DNA of 64,000 nt, taken from positions 4,175,705 through 4,239,704 of the forward strand of contig NC_055987.1 in the NCBI RefSeq assembly GCF_018446385.1, written 5' to 3'. A program made the position numbers and the translations under genes. Positions within the stretch are counted from its first letter, which is position 1. Each line of letters starts with the position of its first letter. Source of the DNA: Zingiber officinale (lineage: Eukaryota; Streptophyta; Magnoliopsida; Zingiberales; Zingiberaceae). The notes beneath the pieces are model-generated. The model was not told the DNA's origin, did not search any database, and saw nothing but the letters and a program-made list of their open reading frames with translations. This document shows positions 45,176-56,652 of the stretch, piece by piece.

Positions 45176-45560
45176 GTAAAATCCTAATTTTCTTGTAGTG
45201 AGATCTAAAGTTATTGAAAATAGTAAGATAATCAAACTCATGTTTCATAAGATAGACTCAACAGTATCGAGTGTAATCATCAATAAATGAAACATAATAT
45301 CTTGACCCCCCCCCCTTTTGTAGGAATATGAGAGAGTCTCCACTCATCAGAATGGATAAGATAAAATGGAACAGACAAAAAAAAAAGACTTTTAGAAAAT
45401 AGTAAGGAAGGAAATTTAGTCAGTTTACAACCACTACAATATGAAATATCATAATATTTTAAAGGTTCTAATACTTTTGTAGAACCTAAAAACTACAAAT
45501 GAGACGCTAAAATATCATAGAGTTTGCATAACGTCATGCTTCATCGGACCGCACCATTAT

Positions 45561-45718
45561 ACGTTGTATCATGTAATATAATACAAAAATGAACCTATCT
45601 GAATTGAACGCTTGATTCAATTCAACTAAATTCTCTCCCCTTCATTTTTTTAATGGAAGTTTACTAATCAAACATTAATTAAGACTATTTAATTAATTTA
45701 TAGTTACATAGATAAATA
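45561..45718. other. NLR upstream flank, third copy, left half
   Basis: From about 45590 the sequence follows 25294-25410 (ATTGAACGCTT.ATTCAA, AATTCTCTCC.CTT) up to the copia insertion point. The right half resumes at 52559. No NLR body accompanies it. Confidence 0.75.
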
Positions 45719-45989
45719 TAATGATAATAATAGAAATAATCTCTAATTGATTTCAATCAATTGAGATTTACTATATTTGCACACAATCAAGATCGACATT
45801 ATTCAAATAGGAGAAATAATATTTCCAAGTCTATTATGTTACTATGTTTATAATTATTATGATTGTATGCCTTATTTAATCTTTCTATTATTGTTTTGGA
45901 CAATTTGTATAAATAAGTCCATTGGCTTTAGTAATAAGATTATCAAAAATATTTATGCTATTTCTCGCCTCTACCTATTGATTTCAACA
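45719..45989 (+). repeat. 5' LTR of copia element 3
   Basis: 271 bp, starting TAATGATAATAATAG and ending TTTCAACA directly before the PBS. The start was set by alignment with the 3' LTR and by the target duplication. Confidence 0.85.
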
Positions 45990-48900
45990 TGGTATCAGAG
46001 ACATCTTCTTTTCCTCTTAATTTTTCTCTTCTGAATTTTTGTTACTGCAACTACAGGAATTTCTACATCAAGGTTTGATATCATCATCTATAGTGCAGCA
46101 ACCTCAGCATCTTCGGCAATAATAATTTTTCTTCTTCTTTCATCAGCAACTCTTGTTTATCGACGGTAGCAACTTCGACAACATTAATTGTAGCAAGCCA
46201 GTGCTTCTATTCACCACCGATAGCTGCCTAAGCCAACGCAGAAAAGCCCTCTGCTTTCTTATTGCCGTCGAAAAGTTACTATACCGCCCACAACAAGTGG
46301 TCGTCGCCGTCCACCAAGCTTCTGATTTGCCGCTTCTATTGGACAACAAGGTTCTGGTGCCAAGTATTATTTCCAGTCATCAAAAATTCTTCCAGGAAGG
46401 TCTATTACTATCAAGGGATGAGTTGTTTATTTTCGATGTCTGATGCTCAATGTTATCAAGGTGGCCAAAAGCAAAGTTTAAACCGATGTCAAATTTGTCA
46501 CATCGTTGGCCATACTGGTATTCATTACTCTAGAAGATTTGATTGGTCTTATAGTTGGAGAAGATCGATGTTAGATTTGTCTTAGAGTTGGACATATTGA
46601 TATTCAATGTCCTAAAAGATTTGACTCAAATTTTGCTGGTAGTCCTGCAGTATTGGGACAACTAACTATATCACATGGAGTGCATGCATCTTCAAATCGA
46701 CCAGTCAGCCACCACCTTCTTGGCATTCTATAGCTCGGTCATCTCATTCTTCAACTCTTAAGAACCTAGGATGACATCCGGATTCTAGAGCAACTCATCA
46801 TGTTACACCGAAGTATAATATTCTCACAGAAGCTTCGCCTTAGGATGGACCCGACATGGTACAAATAGGTAATGGCTCAGGTTTGTAAATTATTCACATT
46901 GGAAACACATCTTTTCACTCATGTGGTCATACTTTTCACATGCGCAACACTCTTCATGTTCCTTCTATTACTAAAAATTTGCTTTCCGTCTGTCAGTTTG
47001 CACTTGATAATAATGTGTTCTTTGAATTTCATCCTCATCATTGTCTTGTGAAGGATCCCACAACAGGAAATATTCTACTTCGAGGAAATATTAAAGACGA
47101 TCTTTATCATCTTCAGCCCACCTATACTAATGCGTTTGTTGGAGAACGCATTGATAAGTTCTCTTGGCACGCATGCCTTGGTCATCTATCTCTACATGTT
47201 GTTCAGAATATCATTAACCAGTATGATTTACCAATTTCTTTAGCCTCCTCTTCTCTATGTGAAGCTTACATGAAGGCAAACTCTCATAAATTACCTTTTG
47301 TGTCTTCTTCTCGCACTTCCAGTTTTCCTTTAGAAATTATTCACTCTGATGTGTGGGGTCCTGCTCCTATTCTATCTAATCAAGGTTTTCTTTATTATGT
47401 TATTTGTATTGACAATTTCAGCAAGTTTACTTGGATTTTTCCTAAGAAAAGAAAGTCTGATCTCTTTGATTTTTTTTTTCTTTCAAAAATAAGTTGAGCG
47501 CTATTTTGATCGTAAAATCCTCTCCCTTCATTCTGATTGAGGTGGAAAGTATCAATCACTTCATCGTCATCTTACTTCCTCTGACATCCTTCATCGAGTC
47601 TCTTGTCCCCACACTCCTTAACAAAATGGGTCCGCCGAGAGAAAACATCGTCATGTGATTGAAACTGCCTTAGCTCTTCTTAATCATGCCTCGGTTCCAC
47701 ACTTAAATATTGGGATGGTGTCGTCCAAATCGCAGTCTACCTTATCAATCGTTTACCCACTCCACTATTTCAAAATAAGTGTCCCTTGGAAAGACTTTAT
47801 AATTATCTTCCAGATTACTCCTTCTTTCGTATCTTTGATTGGGCATGTTATCTTTGGCTACGACTTTACTTTAAGCACAAGTTAAACCCTCACTCTTTAC
47901 AATGTGTTTTCCTTGGTTATAGTAATTTGATCATGTGTACCATTGCCTCCATATTTCGACCAGTCGGATATATATTTCTGGACATGTTACTTTTGATGAA
48001 TCTCTATTTCCATTTGTAATTGCTACCTCAGATCCTCCTTCAGATAATCAAGGCAACTATCTAATATCACCAAGCAATATACTAGAAGCCCCACATATTG
48101 ATTCATCAGGATATATTGAAAGTACAAGGGGGGATGGTATCTTGGGTCCTGCTACATCTCCACAAGTTCTTGTAGACTCGGCAGCTAGTGGTGATCCACT
48201 CTCTAGTTCTGATTCTTATCCGTCTGACCACTCATCTCCGAGTAGCTCTGATGATGATATTCCTTGGTGAATGCTTCCTCTAAGCGATATTTATGCACGA
48301 TGTCAATCAGTTTCCACTCGTTATCCTCTTCCATGTGCTTTTATTGCTTCTTCAAATTTTGTTGAACTTTCTAATTTTACATAGGTAGTCAAAGATCCAA
48401 ATTGGCGTGCTGCGATGACTATAGAATTTGATGCTCTTCTTCGTAATGCAACCTGAAGCTTAGTCCCACGTACCCCATCTATGAATATTGTGGGATCTAA
48501 ATGGGTTTATCGAATTAAGTATCGTGCAGATGATTCTATTGAACGTTACAAAGTTCGCCTTGTTGCTAAAGGCTTTAATCAACAGCCAGGTATTGACTTC
48601 AATGATACTTTTAGTCTAGTCATTAAAATTACAACTATCAGATTGCTACTATCTATACCTATAAGCTCCAATTGGCCAATATGCCAATTAGATTATCCAA
48701 TGCTTTTCTTCATGGACACCTTGAAGAAACTGTTTATATGGAGCAACCTCCTGGATTCATCCACCCGCAACTTTCAACACATGTGTGTCAACTTCAGAAG
48801 TCTATATATGGGCTTCGACAAACACCTCGTGCATGGTTTCATCGTCTATCTACCTGACTTCATACTCAAGGATTTTTTGGCTCAAAAATAGACTCTTTCC

Positions 48901-49371
48901 TATTCTACAAATATAATGAGGAATTTTCAATATTTTTTCTAATTTATGTGGATGCTATATTAATAACTGGTAGTGATCAAAACAACATTATTACTTTACT
49001 ACATCTTCTCTGTCAAGAGTTTCATATTCGGGATCTTAGCAATGCTCATTTTTCCTTAGTATAGAGTTTCTCTCACATTGTGAAGGTTGTCTTCTCTCTC
49101 AGATCAAATACATTACTGGACTCCTACAACGAGCTAAAATGGATGGTGCACGCTCTATCTCCACACCAATCATTGAGGATGGTTTCACTGCACCTTCATC
49201 CTTATCTTCGATGTCTGCCCCCCAGATCTACCGTAGTATTGTTGGTGCCCTATAATATATCACAATTACACAACTAGATATTGCTTTCGCTCTGAATCGC
49301 GTCTGTCAATTTATGCATGCTCCTATTAAACATCATTGGGAATGTGTTAAGAGATTCTTCGATATCTCAAA

Positions 49372-51776
49372 TGTTGGAGTGTATACTGAAAGCCTAAGAT
49401 TTTGTAAACATTTATGTTAAATAAAGAATCACATTTGGTCAATTTATCTACATTTGTTTGTAGTTGTTCAATTAATTTATATTGTAGATAACATAGTATG
49501 TGGTGTCACATATAGAAGATGATGTTATCTGTACCTTATAAATTATAAACAGTAGCTCACGACCAAAATGGAAAGGAACAAACCATTGGAAGGTCGTAGT
49601 GTAATTAGGAATTAGTTTATCTTGACTATATAATTACACTAGTACACTTAGAGTGTATTGAGTAGGACCATTTGAGGTTGTCTCTTTTATACTGACTTTA
49701 TAAAGGAACAAATACCTCAGTTATTATGGAAGTATGTGCTCTTAATCCTAATATAATAACAAGCACATATATTTGATATTTATTTCTTTAATTTATCAAT
49801 GGGTGAGATTTAGTTCGATGAATCAATAAACCCGATAAGTTGGGAAATGATATCATTTATAGTGTGTGTTGTTGATTATAGAAGGAAACTGTGTCTTAGA
49901 GATACTAGGTTGATAATGTCCTCAAGAGGAGCTCATAAGGATTGTCATGTTAAACCCTGCAGGTGGACTTAGTCCGACATGACGATAAGGTTGAGTGGTA
50001 CTACTCTTGGACTAAGATATTAATTAAATGAGTTGTCAGTAACTCACTTAATTAGTGGGCATTCGATATCTTAAACACAGGGAAACTAACACACTCATAA
50101 TAAGAAGGAGCCCAAAAATGTAATTTGGGATTGGTGCGGTAGTTCAATAATAGTTCTCTAGTGGAATGAATTATTATTGATAAAATTAAGTTGTGTATTC
50201 GGGGCGAACACGGGATGCTTAATTTTATCGGGAGACCAAAACCAATTCCTCCTCTCGGTCCCTATCGTAGCCTCTTATTTATAGAGTACTATACCCACCT
50301 ATACCCACTTTCTATACCCACCTAATAGGGGTCGGCCAAGCTATCTTGGGAACCAAGCTAGGGCCGACCTAAGCATAAATTGGTGTGGCCGGCCCTAGCT
50401 TGAACCCAAGCTAGAGGAGCCGGCCATATTAAATTAAAAAGGATTTTAATTTTAATTTTTATTATGTGGAAGATATAATTTATTAAAGAGAATTAAAATT
50501 AAAATATCTCTCTTGTAAAAGATCTACAAAAGATTAAAGAAAGAGATTAGATCTCTTTCCTTATTTGTAGATTGGTGAGATATTTTATTTTCTTTTTAAA
50601 AATTATTCACATGTTGTTAAATTAAAATTATAGAAATATTTTTTATCAACCATGAAGAGATTTTTGAAGAGAAATTTTATTTTTAAAATTTCCGGAAACA
50701 AATTAGGAAGTTTTAATTTGTTGATTAAAACTTGTCTAATTTATTTCTTTTGATGTGGCCGGCCAATATTGTTTTAATTGGAATTTTATTTTATTTTTCT
50801 CAATTAAATCATGTCAAGGAAATTAAGGAAATTTTATTGTAATTAAATTTCCTAATTTGCCAAGGCCAAGGAATATAAAAGAAGGGGTGGGGGTGCCTTC
50901 ATGGGTGACAACCTCTATTATTTCTCTCCCTCTTTTGTTCCTTGGTGTGGCCGGCCATCATCATCTTCTCCCTCTCTTCCTCTTGTGGTGGCCGAACCTC
51001 TCTCTCCCCTTGGAGCTCTTGTGGTGGCCGGATACTACTTGGAGAAGAAGAAGGAGAGAAAGCTAGCATCTCTTGGAGCTTGGTTGGTGTTTTGATCTTC
51101 TTCCTTGGTGAAGCTTCCTCTTTGTGGCCGAACCTAGCTAGGAGGAGAAGAAGGTGGTTGGTGGTTTCTCATCTCGGAAGATCGTTGCCCACACAACGTC
51201 CGAGGTTTGAAGAGGAATACGGTAGAAGATCTAGAGGTCTTTCTAGAAGGTATAACTAGCAATTTTTCCTTTCCGCATCATACTAGTTATTTATGGAAAT
51301 AATACCAAATACAAGAGGCTTACGATTCTAGTATTTCGAATATGTTTTTCGATGTTGTATTCTTTTGTTTTATTTTTCCTTGTGATTTGATTGTTCTTTT
51401 CGGTTAACCTAAAGTTATTTAGGAAAATTAAATATTAGCTTTCCATAAAAGGTTTTGTCTAGTCGGTGGTGGTTGCTCCCATATCCAAGAAGGTCGTGTG
51501 CCTCGCCACGTTAGTACTGGGAACCAATTATGGAAATTAATATTTAATGGAATTAATAACTTAAGGTGATTTGGGTCGAACGTGTTAAGTTCCGCAGGAG
51601 ACCCAAGTCAAAACCTAAAAGAACGAATAAATTAAGTTTTGGATCAAACGTGTTAAGTTCCGCAGGCGATCCAAAATTTAATTTAAAAGAACACATGGTA
51701 GCTAGGAAAAGGTTCAGACCTTTATACAAAATTTTTGTATAGTGGAACCTCTAGGTTTTCCGAGTAGCAACCAACA
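49372..51776 (+). repeat. Solo LTR, 2405 bp, nested in copia element 3
   Basis: Begins TGTTGGAGTGTATACTGAAA and ends GTAGCAACCAACA, with a perfect 5-bp target duplication TCAAA at 49367-49371 and 51777-51781. Inside are a TATA-like AATATAAAAGA (about 50871), several GTGGCCGGCC words (50390-51020), and two copies of GTGTTAAGTTCCGCAGG about 75 bp apart (near 51580 and 51646). No gag or pol is present, as expected after LTR-LTR recombination of a long-LTR element. Small open frames at 50857-51259 are leader-like, not genes. Confidence 0.9.
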
Positions 51777-52313
51777 TCAAAGACACTATTCTACATGGTC
51801 TTCTTTTATATCGTCAGTCTTCACGAGAGTTGATTGCATACAGTGATGCAAATTGGGCTGGATCTCCTGAAGATAGACGTTCTACTAGTGGATATGCTAT
51901 ATTTCTTGGGCAAAATCTTATTTCCTGGCTTTTAAAGAAGCAACCTACAGTCTCTCGCTCGAGTACTGAAGTTGAATATAAAGCTATCGCTAACACAACG
52001 TCAGAAATTATTTGACTACAATCTCTTCTTTCAGAATTACACTTTTTCCCAACTGCTACGCCTAAAATATGGTGTGATAATATTGGAGCAACTTATCTTA
52101 CGGTAAATCCTTTTTTTCATGCTCGTACCAAGCATGCAGAGATTGATTTTCATTTTGTTTGCGAGCGTATGGCGACTCGACAACTTTCGATTTCTTATAT
52201 CTCTACGGAAGATCAAATTGCTGATATATTTACTAAGCTATTATCTAGACAACGTTTCACCAAGTTAGCACTCAAACTCAACGTTCAGGCACTCCCGTTG
52301 AGTTTGTCGGGGG

Positions 52314-52553
52314 TAATCATAATAATGGAAATAATTTCTAATTGATTTCAATCAATTAAGATTTATTATATTTGGCACACAATCACCATTATTAATTCAA
52401 ATAGGAAAAATAATATTTCTAAATCTATTATGTTACTATGTTTTATTTAATTTTTTTTATTATTATTTTAAATAATTTGTATAAATAAGTCTATTAATTT
52501 TAGTAATAAAATTATCAAAAAAAAAAACTTTATGTTCTTTATTGATTTCAACA
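52314..52553 (+). repeat. 3' LTR of copia element 3
   Basis: 240 bp, starting TAATCATAATAATGG after a short G-run polypurine tract and ending TTTCAACA. It is poorer in G and C than the 5' LTR. Confidence 0.85.
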
Positions 52554-52558
52554 AAATA

Positions 52559-52854
52559 GATCTATCTAAACCATTAAATTCATTAATCTCTCTTGTATTC
52601 TTTTTGCCGTCTCAATTTTATAAGCAGAAGTTTATCTGGACCATTAAATTTATCAATCTTTAATTCATTTTTTGCCTTTTCTTAGTGTCATTTTTTCAGC
52701 TTTTTTATTTGTAGAAGCTGGATAAATAAGAGTTAATTAAAAATCTCCCTTTGGACTCCAGAGGCGGCCCAGATTCGCCGGCTAGCGTGCGCTGCGGCGG
52801 GTCGCACCGTTGACTAGACTCCACCGTGTCGCCACGGGTAACGTTGGACAATAA
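52559..52854. other. NLR upstream flank, third copy, right half, then a GC-rich stretch
   Basis: 52559-52745 continues the alignment with 25410-25600 (ATTAATCTCTCTTG.ATTC, TTTTTGCCGTCTCA). 52746-52854 is GC-rich (GATTCGCCGGCTAGCGTGCG) without recognised content and forms the landing site of the Harbinger element. Confidence 0.75.
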
Positions 52855-52859
52855 GGCTA

Positions 52860-53687
52860 TGTTTACATGAGAGGGCGGAATAAAAATTAGGGAAAGTTTT
52901 TCACGGTGGAAAACTTTTCACTGTTTACTTTATTAAATTTTTGGAAGGAAAAGGAAACATAATCTATCAGTGGTTGAATTTGAAACAAAAAATCATTACT
53001 GTCAAATCGGGCGGAAACCCAAGGATGGAAAACCAAAAGACGCATGTACCCTCTCTTCTTGACAAAATTACACACTGTATACGTGACTCTTCATTTCTTT
53101 TTCCCATCTTGTTTTCTCCGTCCGAAGAAGCAGCGTCCGTCACCGACTCACCTATCTACGGCAACTTCTTCGATCTTTCGTCGGCAACGTTTCTGTCTTT
53201 CCTCGGCAACTTATAGCAGCATCTTGTTTTTCCTCGGCAGTCTTTTGTCTTCCCTCGGCAACGTGACTGCATCCTCCTCTGTTCTTTCTGTGACGTTCTG
53301 CGATACTGGTAACATGCTTCCCCTTCTTAGCTTTTTGTTTGATTTCTTACAACAGCCATCGTTCTTCATCCATCTAGCCAACAAATGTCACCTTTTTTTT
53401 TTTTTTGGCCACATCGTCCTTCTTCGTCATGTTCGGCGACAAATACTTTTTTGAGTTATATTGAAAAAGCTTGCACATATTTTCGATTTACCAAAAGTGC
53501 CAGCATTCCTTTATAACACGTGAGATAAGGTTCATTAAAAAAAAAAAAAAATCTGATTCATCGATGGTGTCAAATTCAGTAAAGGAAGAGTTTTTAAATT
53601 TCTAATAAGGTGTCTTTAATTTTTATTTTACAATAATTTAGTACTTTGATTTTTTTTTACAGTAACCTATAGTATTATTATTATCCT
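52860..53687 (+). other. Harbinger 5' leader
   Basis: Between the left terminal repeat and the transposase. 53040-53460 is pyrimidine-rich with repeated TTCCTCGGCAAC words (about four times, 53195-53262). Open frames here (53044-53454 and others) have no domain and are regarded as leader. Confidence 0.5.
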
Positions 53688-55088
53688 ATGTACAGGTTTA
53701 ATAAGATGGAGTGGGATAATGGTGAAGAAGATGATCAAAATATTGATGATTATTATGATGAGCATGATGATAGTTCGGATCAAAGTTCGGATGATGAAGT
53801 TTTTATAAACAGGAATTGTGTACTTGGTTTTTGGATGGTTTTGAAGGATATGAGAAAATATGTACATAAAGGTTTGATGGAGAGTAATGAGCAAAAAGAT
53901 AATGTTCGACGTGTTTTGTTGCACAATCTTATGACTTCTAGCGATGCATGCCATAGCATTCTTAGGGTGAATTTAGCTGGTTTTAGGCGCTTGTGTGAAA
54001 TATTAAAGCACAACAATAGGGTAAAAGGCAATAGGAATTCAAGTGTTGAAGAAAAGGTTGCTAAATTTTTATATTTGCTCGGTCATGATGTCAAAAATAG
54101 AGAATTGAGTTTTTTCTTTCGTCGTAGTACAAGGACTACTAGTAATCACTTTCATGAAGTCTTGAAAGCCATTATTAGCCTTCATGCTGAATTTATAAAG
54201 CAACCAGATGGATCTGAAATTCCTCCTCATATAGAGAGTAGCAACAGATTCTATCCTTACTTTAAGGTATTTTTTTTTATCATTTTGAACTTCAGAAGTT
54301 TTGTAATATATTTTGTAGCCACATATGTCGATTGTCTCTTAATTGCAGGATTGTGTAGGTGCATTAGATGGAACTCATATACGTGTTAAGGTATCTGATG
54401 TAGATGCACCTCAATATAGAGGAAGAAAGGATTGGCCAACTACCAATGTGTTGGCTGGATGCTCCTTTGATTTGAAGTTCACATATGTTCTAGCCGGATG
54501 GGAAGGAACTGCCTCTGATTCTCGAATCATAAAAAATGCTCTATCTAAACGTGATAAATTGATAATTCCTCATGGTATATAGTTTACAATTAATGTTTAT
54601 TAGTAGACAATATTTGAAAGTAAATATGACTAACTTATATCTTTGATTTGGTGGTAGGTAAATATTATTTAGTTGACTCTGGGTTTATGTTGAAGAGAGA
54701 CTTGATTACCCCTTATCGAGGAATTCGTTATCACTTGAAAGAATATTCGAGATGTGACCCTACAAATGCAAAAGAGTTATTCAATCTTCGACATGCAACT
54801 CTTCGCGGTGCAATCGAGAGAGCTTTTGGGGTTTTAAAAAAGAGATTTCCAATTATTGCTAGTGGAACAGAGCCTTATTATGAAGTTGATATTCGTACCG
54901 ATATTATCTTAGCATGTTGTATTCTTCATAATTTTTTAATGGGGGTGGATCCAGATGAGAGATTAATTAATGAAGTGGATCATGAATTGAGTGCAACTTC
55001 TAACAATGAAGCAAGTCACAATGAAAGACAAGACGATGACTGGAGGCAAGGAAGCATGGTTAGAGATAACATAGCTAATGCTATGTAG
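53688..55088 (+). CDS. PIF/Harbinger DDE transposase (DDE_Tnp_4), three exons
   Basis: Exons 53688-54266, 54349-54574 and 54658-55088, all with GT..AG introns, give 411 residues. The acidic N-terminus (DDQNIDDYYDEHDDSSDQSS) is followed by a helix-turn-helix-like region (EEKVAKFLYLLGHDVKNREL, near residue 120-140). The DDE catalytic residues are all present: D200 in CVGALDGTHI, D250 in WEGTASDSRI and E322 in LRGAIERAFGVLKKRFP. The family excises DNA and inserts it at TTA/TAA, matching the TAA flanks here. The start may instead be the next Met (53706), as TGTACAG just upstream could be a splice acceptor. No disabling change was seen. Confidence 0.92.
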
Positions 55089-55424
55089 TTAGATTACAAT
55101 ATTAACTAAAGAAGGGTTATTTCGATTTATTAGAAAATTATCAAAAGAATCATGATGTTATGATGTAATATATTGATTATGAGTCATTTTTATTTTACTT
55201 CTTATATGCTAGTAATGTTTGATTCGAACAATGTAATGGATTGAATATGTTTTTTTGATAACTCTTAAGGTTAGATGTTGATCTATTGGATTTTATTTTA
55301 TTTTTATACCTGTAATTTGCTTGTCAAACCAATATTATTATACTTGAATGTTTACAATTGTGAATAAGATTTGATTTTTTTTTTCCATGTTCATGTGTGC
55401 ATTTGATGTAGGTCTTGATTAAGA

Positions 55425-56652
55425 ATGGATACACCAATTGAACAAGTGAAGAGAGATGTGATTAAGTGGATGGAAGAGATGGATAGAATTTTCATAGATG
55501 CTATGTTAGAACAACAAGTTAATGGTAACCGAATAGGTGGCACTTTCACATCTACTGCGTACAAAGATATGGTTGTCATTTGTAGTGAAAAGATTGAAAT
55601 CCCATTGACGAAGGATAATTTGAAGAACAGAATTAAAACATTAAAAAGTCATTTCAATTCATGTTATGATTTGTTTAAGAATGCAAGTGGAGTTCAATGG
55701 CATGCTGAAAGTAGAAGATTTGAGGCCGAGGAGGCGGTTTGGAAGCAACTTATTGATGTAAATATTAATTCATTTTTAGTCAATCATTGTATTTCTAAAT
55801 ATGTTTAAAAAATTGTCTAGATTAATCCATTAATCAATTATTTTCATTTCTTTTCTTCTAAATATTTTGGTCAAACTATTTCACTTTTGACAATGTCCTG
55901 ATACATTATCTACATTACTTTTGACAAGTTCATTTTGCTTGTAGATGACACCAGATATGTATGACATGCATCTATATATTCTATAAAAAGTATTATGTAT
56001 GGCATGCATCTGTTTTTTGCTTCCTCTGTTTCATGGATTCACCTACCAACTTGATTGATTTGCTTCACTCGGACCAACCATAAATGTAGTTATCATTGTA
56101 TTTCTAATTATGTTTAAATTTGTCTAGGCTAATCCATCAATCAAGAAGTGGAGATATACCCCGGTACCTCATTATGAGAAGCTGTTAGAGTTGTTTGCTC
56201 ACGATAGGGCAAATGGTCAAAGAGCTTCTATTGCTGCAGAAAGAAATGTTGAAATTATTTTAGAGGAAGAACAAAGAGATCTTGGATTAGATGATGAACA
56301 TGAGACTTTCGAAGTGATCCCTGATAGTCCACCATTTGACGATCGATCAAGGAAGAGAAAGCTTGCATCTATTGATTCATATGGCAGTAAGAAAAATTCA
56401 GTCATCGACATTCATGTCAAGGAAGTTGTTACTGCAATTGATCGTTCAACTTCAGTGATTGAAAATAGGTCATTTCGCCAACAAAATGTGAATGAGAAAC
56501 TCTACAAAGCTCTAGTTTGTGCTGGTGTTCCAGATAAAAATATACTTGCTGCGTATCTATTTCTAGGAGAGAACAAGGAGAAGATGATGCTTTTCATGGG
56601 ATGCCCACCAGAGAAGAGGTTGGAATTTCTAAAAATGATATTCTCTTTCTGA
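55425..56652 (+). CDS. Harbinger Myb/SANT-like protein (Myb_DNA-bind_3), two exons
   Basis: Exons 55425-55757 and 56128-56652 (donor GAT|GTAAAT, acceptor TTTGTCTAG|GCT) give 285 residues. The N-terminal trihelix-type Myb/SANT domain shows FIDAMLEQQVNGNRIGGTFT and KTLKSHFNSCYDLFKNASGV. After the junction, ANPSIKKWRYTPVPHYEKL matches the family's conserved continuation. The C-terminal part (EKLYKALVCAGVPDKNILAA, FLKMIFSF) is typical of the plant L10-interacting Myb-like proteins. In PIF/Ping-type elements this second protein helps the transposase reach the nucleus and bind the ends. The partner transposase lies directly upstream. Confidence 0.9.

Larger units (their letters stand above)
40385..45200 (-). 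mobile_element. Non-autonomous CACTA transposon inside copia element 2
   Basis: Perfect terminal repeats CACTACAAGAAAA (40385) and TTTTCTTGTAGTG (ending 45200), with the 3-bp target duplication AGA at 40382-40384 and 45201-45203. Both ends carry arrays of GACAACGCTTT..AAAGCGTTGTC palindromes. No transposase domain was found in the 4.3 kb interior. A GC-rich segment (44520-44900) near the right end is placed like the leader of the larger CACTA, which suggests transcription to the left; the strand given rests on that alone. Intact ends mean it could be mobilised in trans by a matching CACTA, as is known for dSpm-type elements. Confidence 0.93.
37880..45560 (-). mobile_element. Ty1/copia element 2, broken, with a CACTA inside
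   Basis: Minus-strand copia fossil. An LTR piece lies left of 38025 (TGTTAGATTATA on the minus strand), then going right: RNase H about 38050-38560 (DTDWVGDSMDCISTTEF, SRSSIEAKYR), reverse transcriptase about 38600-39200 (SLYVDDIIITGD), integrase C-terminal part about 39680-40380 (GYCYFNPISKKLYV), and further integrase right of the CACTA at 45204 to about 45560, where the element stops. Gag, protease and the 5' LTR are absent. Many breaks; old. The nested CACTA splits the integrase region and leaves a 3-bp target duplication. Confidence 0.8.
45719..52553 (+). mobile_element. Ty1/copia element 3, both LTRs present, broken, with a nested solo LTR
   Basis: Plus-strand copia with 5' LTR 45719-45989, PBS TGGTATCAGAG at 45990-46000 (initiator Met), gag zinc-knuckle region about 46440-46600, GAG-pre-integrase about 46940-47290 (HACLGHLSLHVVQNII), integrase core from 47290 (LEIIHSDVWGPAPI), reverse transcriptase about 48380-49300 (GSKWVYRIKYRADDSI), RNase H 51825-52300 (AYSDANWAGSPEDRRSTSGY), and 3' LTR 52314-52553. 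Target duplication AAATA at 45714-45718 and 52554-52558. The coding region has many breaks and the LTRs differ visibly, so it is an old fossil. A 2.4 kb solo LTR sits between RT and RNase H. Confidence 0.92.

Noticed and set aside
53667-54031. Minus-strand open frames across the Harbinger transposase
   Set aside because: Antisense to an exon with catalytic motifs and proper splice sites.
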